Below, piece by piece: positions 1-6,316 of a DNA stretch of 9,045 bases (the first letter of the stretch is position 1; each line of letters begins with the position of its first letter). Both the position numbers and the translations under genes were made by a program. The DNA is taken from the NCBI GenBank assembly GCA_013044465.1, contig JABEUL010000049.1:1-9045 (forward strand). The letters run 5' to 3'. Below the pieces are notes generated by a model. That model was not told where the DNA came from. It was given only the letters and a program-made list of their open reading frames with translations, and ran no database searches. This stretch comes from Acidimicrobiales bacterium (GTDB lineage Bacteria; Actinomycetota; Acidimicrobiia; Acidimicrobiales; JABEUL01).

Positions 1-5
1 ATTAT

Positions 6-1007
6 ATGAAAAGTCGCCTAAGAGCCATAATCAGGACTTCAGAAGAAGATATTCCAGCCTCATTAACTGATGTGCCTTTCTCCGAACTTCCAGAGGGTGA
101 CATTTTGATTGAGTCTACCCATGCGTCGCTTAACTATAAGGATGCACTAGCTATTCTTGGCACTCGTCCGGTAATTAGGAAGTTTCCAATGGTTTGCGGT
201 GTAGACGTGGCAGGTGTGGTTAAAGAGTCAAGTTGTCAAGACATCGGAGTCGGAGACCGAGTATTAGTTACAGGCGAAGGACTTGGCGAGGATAGGTTTG
301 GGGGATTAAGCGAATTGGTTCGAGTGGATGCTAAATCTGTAGTTCATATTCCACCAAGTCTGACCAATAGTGATGCCATGGCCATAGGTACTGCTGGACT
401 TACTGCAGCATTATGTGTAATTGCGCTTGAAAAATTCGGATTATTTGATGAGGCCAGTGAATTTCCAATATTAGTGAGCGGAGCTAGTGGCGGGGTGGGG
501 AGCTTTGCGGTTGTACTTTTAGCCAAGAAGGGAGTTGACATTACAGCCGTTAGCGGCAAAAAGGATTCCCTAAACTATCTCATCGATCTTGGTGCCACTC
601 AAGTTATCGACCGTAGCGATGTATTTGCCAAATCAACGGGATATTTGGCTACCGCTAGGTATCGTGGAGCGATAGACGTAGTTGGAGGAGAGATGTTGGG
701 GGAGATTCTCCGTCAAATTAAACCCTACGGCGCAGTTGCAGCATGTGGATTAACTGGCGGTGGGGAGTTAATGACATCACTATACCCATTTATTATTAGA
801 AATGTTGCCCTAATTGGAGTCGAGTCTATTCGCACCCCTCATGAGTTACGTGTAAAGGCTTGGGAGAGGCTCGCTAATGATATCGACAGGAGTATTTTGG
901 CAAAGACTACAAGTACAATTGGCCTTGACGAAGTAGTTGACGTGGTGCCTAAGTTTCTCAATGGTGAAATTCAGGGAAGATTAGTAGTAGAAATAGAAAG
1001 TCAATGA
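6..1007 (+). CDS. acuI: AcuI/YhdH-type NADPH-dependent acrylyl-CoA reductase (MDR family)
   Basis: A 333-residue zinc-free medium-chain dehydrogenase/reductase. The family member AcuI reduces acryloyl-CoA to propanoyl-CoA with NADPH in the cytosol, during DMSP, acrylate or 3-hydroxypropionate metabolism. Visible family marks are SLNYKDALAI near residues 41-50, a Rossmann glycine motif VSGASGGVGS at 157-166, AVSGKKDS (181-188) where NADPH phosphate is expected to bind, AIDVVGG (222-228), AACGLTGGG (245-253) and a C-terminal IQGRLVVE. The text recalls E. coli YhdH closely over the second half, and the length is normal for the family (about 325-330). The ATG lies 5 bases from the window edge, so the ribosome-binding site is not visible and a slightly earlier start cannot be excluded. 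The gene ends 8 bp from the end of a convergent minus-strand gene, with no clear terminator between them. The family call is firm; the acrylyl-CoA substrate is inferred. Confidence 0.88.
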   Translation: MKSRLRAIIRTSEEDIPASLTDVPFSELPEGDILIESTHASLNYKDALAILGTRPVIRKFPMVCGVDVAGVVKESSCQDIGVGDRVLVTGEGLGEDRFGGLSELVRVDAKSVVHIPPSLTNSDAMAIGTAGLTAALCVIALEKFGLFDEASEFPILVSGASGGVGSFAVVLLAKKGVDITAVSGKKDSLNYLIDLGATQVIDRSDVFAKSTGYLATARYRGAIDVVGGEMLGEILRQIKPYGAVAACGLTGGGELMTSLYPFIIRNVALIGVESIRTPHELRVKAWERLANDIDRSILAKTTSTIGLDEVVDVVPKFLNGEIQGRLVVEIESQ

Positions 1008-1015
1008 AACTTTGG

Positions 1016-1444
1016 CTAGAGGTTTAATCGTCCTAGTGCAAATGAAGTTAATAGAACAACTAAAACAAAACTTGTAATTAACACAAATGGCGTATCGTGG
1101 GATTTCTTAAATACCAAAAGAGAAGTTGCCACCCGCACAATCGGAGTAAGTATTAAGGCAAACAGACCTAGCAGGGTAATTCCAATTCCCTGACCGTGAA
1201 TAATGGACTTGAATATGGTCTGGGGAGTTGTTGGAAAATGAAATTTTCTTGAGGCAACTGTCTTATAGGGCTCTGAAGCCAGGTTGTGATTTTGAATGAA
1301 TGTAATTGCAATGCCGAGTCCAATCAGGGTAGCTGCAATGCTCACGCCCACTAACAACACCATAGAAACTACGATCTCAGCTCGGCGCATCTCATCGGAG
1401 TCTTCGACTTTTTCGTCCACTGCTTTGATTTCTTCATCTTCCAT
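1016..1444 (-). CDS. DUF1634 family membrane protein, partner of the TauE/SafE permease
   Basis: A 142-residue integral membrane protein with an acidic, charged N-terminal tail (residues 1-22) and three likely transmembrane segments at about 24-50, 84-112 and 118-138. The GIGITLLGLFALILTPIVRV stretch (86-105) is typical of DUF1634. Genes of this family commonly sit directly beside TauE/SafE permeases, and here the start lies 2 bp after the stop of one, so the two are very probably co-transcribed and translationally coupled. A GAGGA sequence about 12 nt upstream of the ATG is a possible ribosome-binding site inside the end of the permease gene. Function is unknown; an accessory or regulatory subunit of the exporter is an inference from gene pairing only. 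Confidence 0.8.
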   Translation of the reverse strand: MEDEEIKAVDEKVEDSDEMRRAEIVVSMVLLVGVSIAATLIGLGIAITFIQNHNLASEPYKTVASRKFHFPTTPQTIFKSIIHGQGIGITLLGLFALILTPIVRVATSLLVFKKSHDTPFVLITSFVLVVLLTSFALGRLNL

Positions 1445-1446
1445 AA

Positions 1447-2283
1447 TTAGAACAGTCCTCGCTGTAGCATCTCAATAGATATAACAAGTAAGACCCCTAC
1501 GAAAATGTATCTCAAAATTTTGGCGTCTAGCTTTCCCAAAATTCGAGAACCAATAATGGCTCCGACTAACACTCCAATAGCTACAGGAGCTGCGAGAATA
1601 GGGTTAATATCACCCTTGGAAAAATAAACCCCAGCCGATGCGGCGGCAGTAACACCAATCATAAAATTTGAAGTAGCCGATGATGCTTTAAGGGGAATCT
1701 TCATAGCTAAGTCCATTGCAGGCACCTTAAGGGCTCCCGATCCTATGCCAAGAAGTGCACTTATCATGCCAGCAAGATACATCAAGCCAAGTCCGACTTT
1801 TGTTCCCGTTACTGAATAAGTAACGGTTTGGCCAGTTGCGCGATCTTCATAGTGACTATGGAGCTTAAGATAATTCGCAATTTTGTCTTTTGATGATTCG
1901 AGAGGTTTGGCATCTGCGTGACTTTTGTACATTGAAATACCGGACCAGGCCAAAACCACGCCAAAAAGAATGAAAAGGGCCCTATCGGGAACAACACTTA
2001 CAAGTAAAGCTCCAGTTAATGCTCCAACTGTGGTACCCATCTCTAAAAACATTCCAACTCTTAGATTTGTCATCCTCTCTCTTATATATGCAACTGCCGC
2101 ACCAGAGGATGTGGCAATTACGGAAATAATTGACGCGCCGATAGCTAGGCGAATATCTACATGAAACACAAGGGTCAAAATAGGAACAATTACTGCACCT
2201 CCTCCGATACCAACTACTGCTCCAAGTAAGCCAGCAAGTATCGAGACGGAAAATATTAGTAAATCAAAAAAGAGCGCAGACAC
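1447..2283 (-). CDS. TauE/SafE family sulfite/anion exporter (permease)
   Basis: A 278-residue polytopic inner-membrane protein of the TauE/SafE family (formerly DUF81), whose members are implicated in export of sulfite, sulfoacetate or related organosulfur anions. The family's internal duplication is clear: AVVGIGGGAVIVPIL (22-36) in the first half and ALLGIGSGALKVP (176-188) in the second, with hydrophobic segments around both. A hydrophilic loop lies at about 120-158. The start is GTG; no earlier start is plausible because the gene begins 24 bp after the stop of the upstream DsbA-like gene, and there is no strong Shine-Dalgarno. It is the middle gene of a three-gene minus-strand operon. 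The fold and family are clear, but the transported substrate is not determinable here. Confidence 0.88.
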   Translation of the reverse strand: MSALFFDLLIFSVSILAGLLGAVVGIGGGAVIVPILTLVFHVDIRLAIGASIISVIATSSGAAVAYIRERMTNLRVGMFLEMGTTVGALTGALLVSVVPDRALFILFGVVLAWSGISMYKSHADAKPLESSKDKIANYLKLHSHYEDRATGQTVTYSVTGTKVGLGLMYLAGMISALLGIGSGALKVPAMDLAMKIPLKASSATSNFMIGVTAAASAGVYFSKGDINPILAAPVAIGVLVGAIIGSRILGKLDAKILRYIFVGVLLVISIEMLQRGLF

Positions 2284-2307
2284 TACTAATAAACTTAGTC
2301 CAATTGG

Positions 2308-2955
2308 CTAGATGACTGGCATTACCTGGACATAAGTGTCTAATTCTTCAAATCTTTGGCGCTTAATCTCTGAGAATTCCTTAAAACCAGACATTGTAAT
2401 TAATGATTTTAGAAGTTCACCTGCGGGATCATCTAAAACCTTGGAGATAATTGGCCCATGTATCGCTCCGCCGTCTGGAAATAAATGAAGTACAGGGGAG
2501 CCAACTTCAGGCCCAACAAGTGCCATAGCTTCACTGTGTAATTGGGTCAGATAATCATTGGCTAAATTAGCATTCTCCTCTACCTCGCCAAAAATCTGCG
2601 GAAACTTTTCGTGAACCTCTTTTACGGCCATATCAATGTCATCTACTTTCAAACTATGCAAGCGGTATCCTGTTTCGAAATATAGCTTCTTAGATAGATC
2701 GGACCGCCCAGTCTTTGCTGCATATGCCATAGATTGCAATATGGGCTCGATTGAATCGAATTTGACCTTAATCTCCCTTTTTAGATCATTATTTTCATTG
2801 AGAATTTTCAAACTCATGGGCAGTATTTCGATCTCAAGACCAAGAGCTTTGGCTGCTCCAATTACATATGTGGCACTAACCCAAGTCCAGGGGCAAATAG
2901 GATCTGCAAAAAATCGAATTTTTGTAACACCTTTAACTTCCATTAGATCACGCAC
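2308..2955 (-). CDS. DsbA-like oxidoreductase, Rv2466c (mycothiol-dependent nitroreductase) family, with CPWT active site
   Basis: A 215-residue cytoplasmic thioredoxin-fold protein with no signal peptide. FFADPICPWTWV (15-26) carries the nucleophilic Cys21, followed by MSLKILNENND (47-57), a mark of the Rv2466c branch, and GSP (152-154) with the expected cis-proline. In M. tuberculosis, Rv2466c uses mycothiol to reduce nitro compounds and has a CPWC site. Here the second cysteine is Thr24, so a monothiol (thiol-mixed-disulfide) mechanism is more likely; this substitution occurs elsewhere among DsbA-family proteins. Start: GTG at 2955 has AGGAGA only 3 nt upstream, while ATG at 2943 (residue 5) sits 15 nt from it. 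Neither spacing is ideal, and the four-residue difference does not affect the domain. It is the first gene of the operon with the TauE permease and DUF1634 genes. Confidence 0.8.
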   Translation of the reverse strand: MRDLMEVKGVTKIRFFADPICPWTWVSATYVIGAAKALGLEIEILPMSLKILNENNDLKREIKVKFDSIEPILQSMAYAAKTGRSDLSKKLYFETGYRLHSLKVDDIDMAVKEVHEKFPQIFGEVEENANLANDYLTQLHSEAMALVGPEVGSPVLHLFPDGGAIHGPIISKVLDDPAGELLKSLITMSGFKEFSEIKRQRFEELDTYVQVMPVI

Positions 2956-3200
2956 TTTCTCCTAATACATCGGTATTTGTCAATATGTAGCAACCAATCC
3001 AGTGGTTTAGTTATTCCTAATGAGGTATAGGTCCAGCTTGGAAGCCTTGAAGGCAAACCATAACCCTTTCAATAAATGAGTTGGAGAAACATTATTTTTA
3101 TGACCCGAAGGCTTTATTGGTCATGAATTGGGTCTCCTTGGAGTCAAAATGGCACCAAACATGTTTGAGACTGGTTTCACAATTTGATAGCCTCATCAAT
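2956..3200. promoter_or_regulatory. Divergent regulatory region / gcvH leader with inverted repeats
   Basis: Non-coding gap of 245 bp between divergent genes, so it should hold promoters for both. On the plus strand two hairpins nest: ATGACC (3100-3105) pairs exactly with GGTCAT (3119-3124), and GGAGA (3083-3087) pairs with TCTCC (3133-3137) outside it. A CCGAAGG word lies in the inner loop (3105-3111). A shorter GCCTT/AAGGC repeat lies at about 3044-3054. Close to gcvH, TTGAGA (3165-3170) and TAGCCT (3188-3193), 17 nt apart, would place a transcript start at or next to the gcvH ATG, giving a leaderless message; this is a weak match. No convincing promoter for the minus-strand operon was found. 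The reading frame into gcvH stays open from 3081, but that extension looks unlike any H-protein. Confidence 0.35.
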
Positions 3201-3599
3201 ATGCTCGTTCCAGAAGATATGCGATTTACAACTGAACACGAATGGATGAAGTGGGAAGGAAGTAACCTGAGAATGGGAATTACAGACTACGCTCAAGATG
3301 CCCTAGGCGACGTAGTCTATGTTTCTCTTCCTTCAGCTGATGCCAGGTATGAATCCGGTGGCACATTAGGAGAGGTGGAGTCCACCAAATCTGTGTCTGA
3401 GATCTATGCACCGGTCAATGGCATGGTTATCTCCATAAACGATCGATTAAGTGAGAATCCCGAGCTAATTAACGAAGATCCCTACGGTGACGGTTGGATC
3501 TGCTTGATTGCTCCAGATGACATCGAGGGATATGAAGAGTTGCTGGAACGCGATGACTACATCACCTTGACCCATGATGAGACTCCCAGGGCCTTTTAG
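3201..3599 (+). CDS. gcvH: Glycine cleavage system H protein
   Basis: A 132-residue lipoyl-carrier protein of the glycine cleavage system; its lipoyl-lysine arm moves the aminomethyl group between P, T and L proteins in the cytosol. The text aligns closely with M. tuberculosis GcvH: RFTTEHEW (8-15), GITDYAQDALGDVVYV (26-41), GEVESTKSVSEIYAP with the lipoylated lysine at residue 63, and NEDPYGDGW near residues 92-100. The open frame extends upstream to 3081, but those 40 extra residues are not H-protein-like. I chose ATG 3201 because MLVPEDMRFTTEHEW matches the usual N-terminal length; ATG 3219 is possible. No Shine-Dalgarno precedes 3201, consistent with leaderless translation from the weak TTGAGA/TAGCCT promoter. 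It opens the gcv/garA/merR block and is separated from the next gene by 228 bp, so it is probably its own transcript. Confidence 0.93.
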   Translation: MLVPEDMRFTTEHEWMKWEGSNLRMGITDYAQDALGDVVYVSLPSADARYESGGTLGEVESTKSVSEIYAPVNGMVISINDRLSENPELINEDPYGDGWICLIAPDDIEGYEELLERDDYITLTHDETPRAF

Positions 3600-3775
3600 T
3601 CTCTGTCACCCCAAGGCATCATATTTACCTCCCGCCCTAGATCCTTAGCGCTAATAATATATCTCACTTTGACATAAGTATTTATAATATTACCAGCATA
3701 ATAGCTATTTTATGGAGATTTCTTGATTCAGATTGCTCGGAAAAGTCCGTAATTAGATCTCATTAATTTCTGGTT

Positions 3776-3827
3776 AAAAGTTAGTAACTTTTTTACAAGG
3801 CATGGTATTAACTAGTAAGTTATAGAC
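3776..3827 (+). promoter_or_regulatory. Promoter and palindromic operator before the zinc-ribbon/FHA gene
   Basis: Two overlapping elements lie directly before the FHA gene. First, a perfect 17-bp palindrome AAAAGTTAGTAACTTTT (3776-3792), with 8-bp arms around a central G. Second, a promoter-like module: TAACTTTTTTACA (3785-3797), then TGGTATTAA (3803-3811), which reads as an extended -10 (TGn-TATnnn). The same module recurs before the second MerR gene. An alternative reading is -35 TTTACA (3792-3797), 18-nt spacer, -10 TAAGTT (3816-3821), which would start the transcript exactly at the GTG start codon. A further inverted repeat TAACT/AGTTA spans 3809-3822. Because the palindrome abuts the -35 zone, a protein bound there should affect initiation. 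Promoter and operator roles are inferred. Confidence 0.45.
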
Positions 3828-4298
3828 GTGTACTGTTCTAATTGTGGTCATAAAAATTCACCAAATGCAAACTTTTGCTCTTCCTGTGGCTCGGTGCTAG
3901 AAGGTGTAGATGAGTCAACCACCGTGACTTTCGCCCCAATTGATGCTCTCGGAGATATTGAAGAGGAATTCGATGTCTCTATGGACGAACTTCAAGATGG
4001 AATAGGGCTCTTAGTTGTCAAGAGAGGTCCGAATCCTGGAACTAGATATCACCTTGAGGTTGAGGTAACTAAAGTTGGACGTCACCCTGAGAGTGACATA
4101 TTTTTAGATGACATTACTGTTTCAAGAAGGCATGCCGAGTTTATTAAATCTGACGAAGGTTATAAGGTAAAAGATGTTGGTTCTTTGAATGGAACTTATT
4201 TGAATCGTGAACGTATTGAAGAAGCTGAGCTGTCACATGGTGACGAGGTGCAGATCGGTAAATTTAAACTTATGTTCCTGGAAGCACTTTCGAAGTGA
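3828..4298 (+). CDS. garA: GarA-like FHA domain protein with N-terminal zinc ribbon
   Basis: A 156-residue cytosolic signalling protein. Residues 3-20 form a zinc ribbon (CxxC at 3/6 and 17/20). A short acidic linker contains STTVTF (30-35), then LLVVKRGPNPGTRYHL leads into an FHA domain (about 78-148) with GRHPESD (84-90), SRRHAEF (99-105), DVGSLNGTYLN (116-126) and GDEVQIGKF. From LLVVKRGPN onward it matches mycobacterial GarA closely. GarA binds and controls 2-oxoglutarate/glutamate enzymes and is switched off when its own N-terminal ETT threonine is phosphorylated by PknB/PknG. T31/T32 sit where those threonines should be, but GarA lacks a zinc ribbon. The GTG start is well fixed: an in-frame TAA lies 12 nt upstream and no other start fits. 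No Shine-Dalgarno is present, suggesting leaderless translation. The stop overlaps the next start (GTGA). Confidence 0.9.
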   Translation: MYCSNCGHKNSPNANFCSSCGSVLEGVDESTTVTFAPIDALGDIEEEFDVSMDELQDGIGLLVVKRGPNPGTRYHLEVEVTKVGRHPESDIFLDDITVSRRHAEFIKSDEGYKVKDVGSLNGTYLNRERIEEAELSHGDEVQIGKFKLMFLEALSK

Positions 4299-5569
4299 CA
4301 GAAGCGGAGGACAATAGCGACAGCGGTCGTCCTTATCACGCGATCGGTGACGTGCTTTCACTTTTAAAGAGCGACTTCCCAGACATAACAATTTCAAAGA
4401 TTCGATTCTTGGAAAGCCAAGGATTATTAGCCCCAGAAAGAACGCCCTCTGGATTCAGAAAGTTCTACGACAACGATATTTCAAGACTGAAGTGGATTCT
4501 CGAGCAGCAACGAGATAATTTTTTGCCCTTAAAGGTAATCAAGGAAAGACTTTTAGAGATAAAAGATATCCCAAAGACGCCGACTAAGAAAAAAGCCAAG
4601 AAACCCAAGTTTCAGAACTTACTAGAAGATCCTCTTCCTCTTAAACCATCTGGAGATCCCGACATTAATATCGAAGCTGAAGCGGATCTGATCTCTAAGT
4701 TCCACATTGATGAAGCCACAGAAGATGAAGTAGAAATGTTACTTAATAAAGCACTTGATGCACCATATAGCTTTGCTGCAGTGGAAAAGACCGAAAGTGT
4801 TATTAATTCAGCTGATAATGTCGCCATAATTGCTGCTCCTGCGACGAGTTCAGCCAATCAGGTGGCACAAGGAAAACCTCAGTGGATTATTGACTATGCC
4901 TTAGCAAAGCAAAACACGGCAACGGAAACAAGTCAAAAAAAGTCGACCGAAGATAGCAAGGGAGATTTGCAGGCTTTTATTCATGCCAGTGAGAACCTGA
5001 AAAAAGAAATGACTAAAGATCTTGCATTCAATCCAATGGGCTCTAAAGATAAATTAAAAGTTAATGGCTCCAATCCCAATTCAAATAAAATCGGAGGCAA
5101 CGGTATGGAAGATATACGCTCAGAGTTTCAAAATAAGGATAAACGTTCTCAGAGCAAAATTCTAAAAGGTCGAGTGCCCTACCAAGGTCCTCTTCCGACT
5201 AATTCAGCGGAACTAGCTGGAATTATAGGTTGTTCGGTTTCAGAGATGGACGAAATGATTGAATTTGGTTTTGTAACGCCAGAGGAAGTTGCTGGTGTGG
5301 CAGTTTATACTGACGAAGCAATTGAATTAGGTTCCCTTGTACATTCTTTCAGGGAATTGGGCCTTGAACCAAGGCATCTTTCGATGCTGCTTCACGGTGC
5401 TAAAAGAGAAGCAGATTTATATTCACAGATGCTCGCTCCCGTATTAAAACAGCGAAATCCAGAAGCAAAGGAGCAGGTTAAAGCTACTGGCAAAGAGCTG
5501 TCAAATTTGGGAGCTCGGACCCACCAGCTTCTGGTCCGAAGAGCACTAAGGGCCCAGATCGGCAGATAA
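4295..5569 (+). CDS. ftsR: FtsR/Rv1828-type MerR-family transcriptional regulator with expanded linker
   Basis: A 424-residue DNA-binding regulator. The MerR-type winged helix (about 16-88) carries AIGDVLSLLKSDFPDITISK, IRFLESQGLL (36-45), the wing TPSGFRKFYDND and RDNFLPLKVIKERL, closely matching Rv1828. The conserved C-terminal domain (about 299-424) contains SAELAGIIGCS, LGLEPRHLSMLLHGAKREADL and a helical end. Its C. glutamicum homologue FtsR (Cg1631) activates ftsZ, so a cell-division role is likely by family. Rv1828-type proteins are usually about 240-250 residues; the excess here is a hydrophilic linker (about 92-298) rich in Lys, Ser, Asn, Asp and Glu, with the basic run TPTKKKAKKPK (95-105). 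No frameshift or stop interrupts it. The GTG start overlaps the FHA stop by 4 nt, so the two proteins are probably translationally coupled. The symbol rests on homology. Confidence 0.87.
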   Translation: MTEAEDNSDSGRPYHAIGDVLSLLKSDFPDITISKIRFLESQGLLAPERTPSGFRKFYDNDISRLKWILEQQRDNFLPLKVIKERLLEIKDIPKTPTKKKAKKPKFQNLLEDPLPLKPSGDPDINIEAEADLISKFHIDEATEDEVEMLLNKALDAPYSFAAVEKTESVINSADNVAIIAAPATSSANQVAQGKPQWIIDYALAKQNTATETSQKKSTEDSKGDLQAFIHASENLKKEMTKDLAFNPMGSKDKLKVNGSNPNSNKIGGNGMEDIRSEFQNKDKRSQSKILKGRVPYQGPLPTNSAELAGIIGCSVSEMDEMIEFGFVTPEEVAGVAVYTDEAIELGSLVHSFRELGLEPRHLSMLLHGAKREADLYSQMLAPVLKQRNPEAKEQVKATGKELSNLGARTHQLLVRRALRAQIGR

Positions 5570-5621
5570 ATTGCTTCTTGAAAAGGATGCACGATCAAAA
5601 AAAAGAGAGTAAGTTTTAGTT

Positions 5622-6125
5622 ATGGTCAAGGTTAGTCTCAAGGCCGTCAGAGTTGATTTGCAGACAAATACGCCGGTTTTGCTACTCCAAGAAGCTTCCG
5701 GCATGGAAAGAACTCTTCCGATTTTCATTGGTCCACCGGAGGCAACAGCGATTGCCATGATTCTCCAGAGTTTGGATACTCCAAGACCTATGACCCATGA
5801 CCTAATGGTTGATGTTATTAATTTGCTTGGCAATATTCTTGAGTGCGTGGTAATTACCGAGCTAAAGGACCGAATCTTCTATGCCGAACTATGGATTCGA
5901 ACTAGCAGCGGTGATCTCACTAAAATTTCGTCACGGCCCTCAGATGCAATTGCTATTGCTCTACGGGCAAAGTGTGAGATGTTCATCTCAGATGATCTGA
6001 TGGATGAAGAGGGTCTTCATCTACCATCTGACGCATTCGATGAGGCTGCAGAAGGATCCCCAGAGGATCTAGTAGGCGAGTTCCGGGACTTTTTAGATAC
6101 CATTAAGCCTGAAGATTTCTCTTAA
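5622..6125 (+). CDS. DUF151 / bifunctional nuclease (BFN) domain protein
   Basis: A 167-residue protein of the DUF151 (BFN) family, matching Rv1829 in order of motifs: PVLLLQEASG (18-27), LPIFIGPPEATAIA (32-45), TPRPMTHDLM (53-62), ISSRPSDAIAIALR (102-115) and a C-terminal EFRDFLDTIKPEDF. Some family members have been reported with nuclease activity, but the bacterial cellular role is unsettled. There is no C-terminal UVR domain as in some longer relatives; the length is normal for the actinobacterial form. It follows the FtsR-like gene by 52 bp with a modest AGAGAG sequence about 12 nt before the ATG and no obvious promoter, so it probably belongs to the FHA-MerR transcript. It is followed by a 191-bp gap that contains the next promoter. 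Confidence 0.88.
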   Translation: MVKVSLKAVRVDLQTNTPVLLLQEASGMERTLPIFIGPPEATAIAMILQSLDTPRPMTHDLMVDVINLLGNILECVVITELKDRIFYAELWIRTSSGDLTKISSRPSDAIAIALRAKCEMFISDDLMDEEGLHLPSDAFDEAAEGSPEDLVGEFRDFLDTIKPEDFS

Positions 6126-6225
6126 TTCGTTTTTGCGGGTAGATAATTCGCACAAGTCAGTGGCGGTGGCCGCGAAAATAAATAGCTAAATCCCCTGGAT
6201 ACTACCTCTAAAAAGCTTAATAACC

Positions 6226-6316
6226 TAACTTTTTTGCACCGATATGGTATATTACATAAACGTAACTACGACAATGTTACTTCACTGCTAGTGAAATTAG
6301 GATAAGGAAGAAGGCA
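6226..6316 (+). promoter_or_regulatory. Promoter and palindromic leader before the Rv1830-like MerR gene
   Basis: TAACTTTTTTGCA (6226-6238) followed after 5 bp by ATGGTATATT (6244-6253) repeats, nearly base for base, the module before the FHA gene. TGGTATATT reads as an extended -10 (TGn-TATATT), so transcription would start near 6260. The leader then holds GTAAC/GTTAC arms (6262-6266, 6276-6280) and a perfect hairpin or operator, TTCACTGCTAGTGAA (6281-6295, 6-bp arms). A strong ribosome-binding region AAGGAAGAAGG (6304-6314) precedes the ATG. MerR proteins bind palindromic DNA, so autoregulation at one of these repeats is plausible but unproven. Confidence 0.45.

Noticed and set aside
1809..2164. 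Open frames on both strands overlapping the TauE gene
   Set aside because: They are out-of-frame shadows of a gene with clear TauE family motifs and have low-complexity, unfamily-like translations.
3081..3200. Open frame extending gcvH by 40 residues at the N-terminus from a TTG
   Set aside because: The residues do not resemble any H protein, and the next ATG gives the normal N-terminal length. No ribosome-binding site supports the TTG.
3645..3654. TTAGCGCTAA perfect 10-bp palindrome after gcvH
   Set aside because: Short palindromes of this size are common in AT-rich gaps; no T tract for termination and no promoter next to it.
3669..3688. TTGACA (3669-3674) with TATAAT (3683-3688) as a promoter in the gcvH-FHA gap
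   Set aside because: Both hexamers look ideal but are only 8 nt apart, far too close to be used together. TATAAT alone remains a weak possibility.
4612..4857. Minus-strand open frame inside the FtsR-like linker
   Set aside because: Ser/Ala-rich shadow translation of the linker on the opposite strand; no start signal or known motif.
6163..6173. GCGG-TGG-CCGC hairpin after the DUF151 gene as a terminator
   Set aside because: The stem is only 4 bp and is followed by an A-rich, not T-rich, tract. Not enough for an intrinsic terminator.
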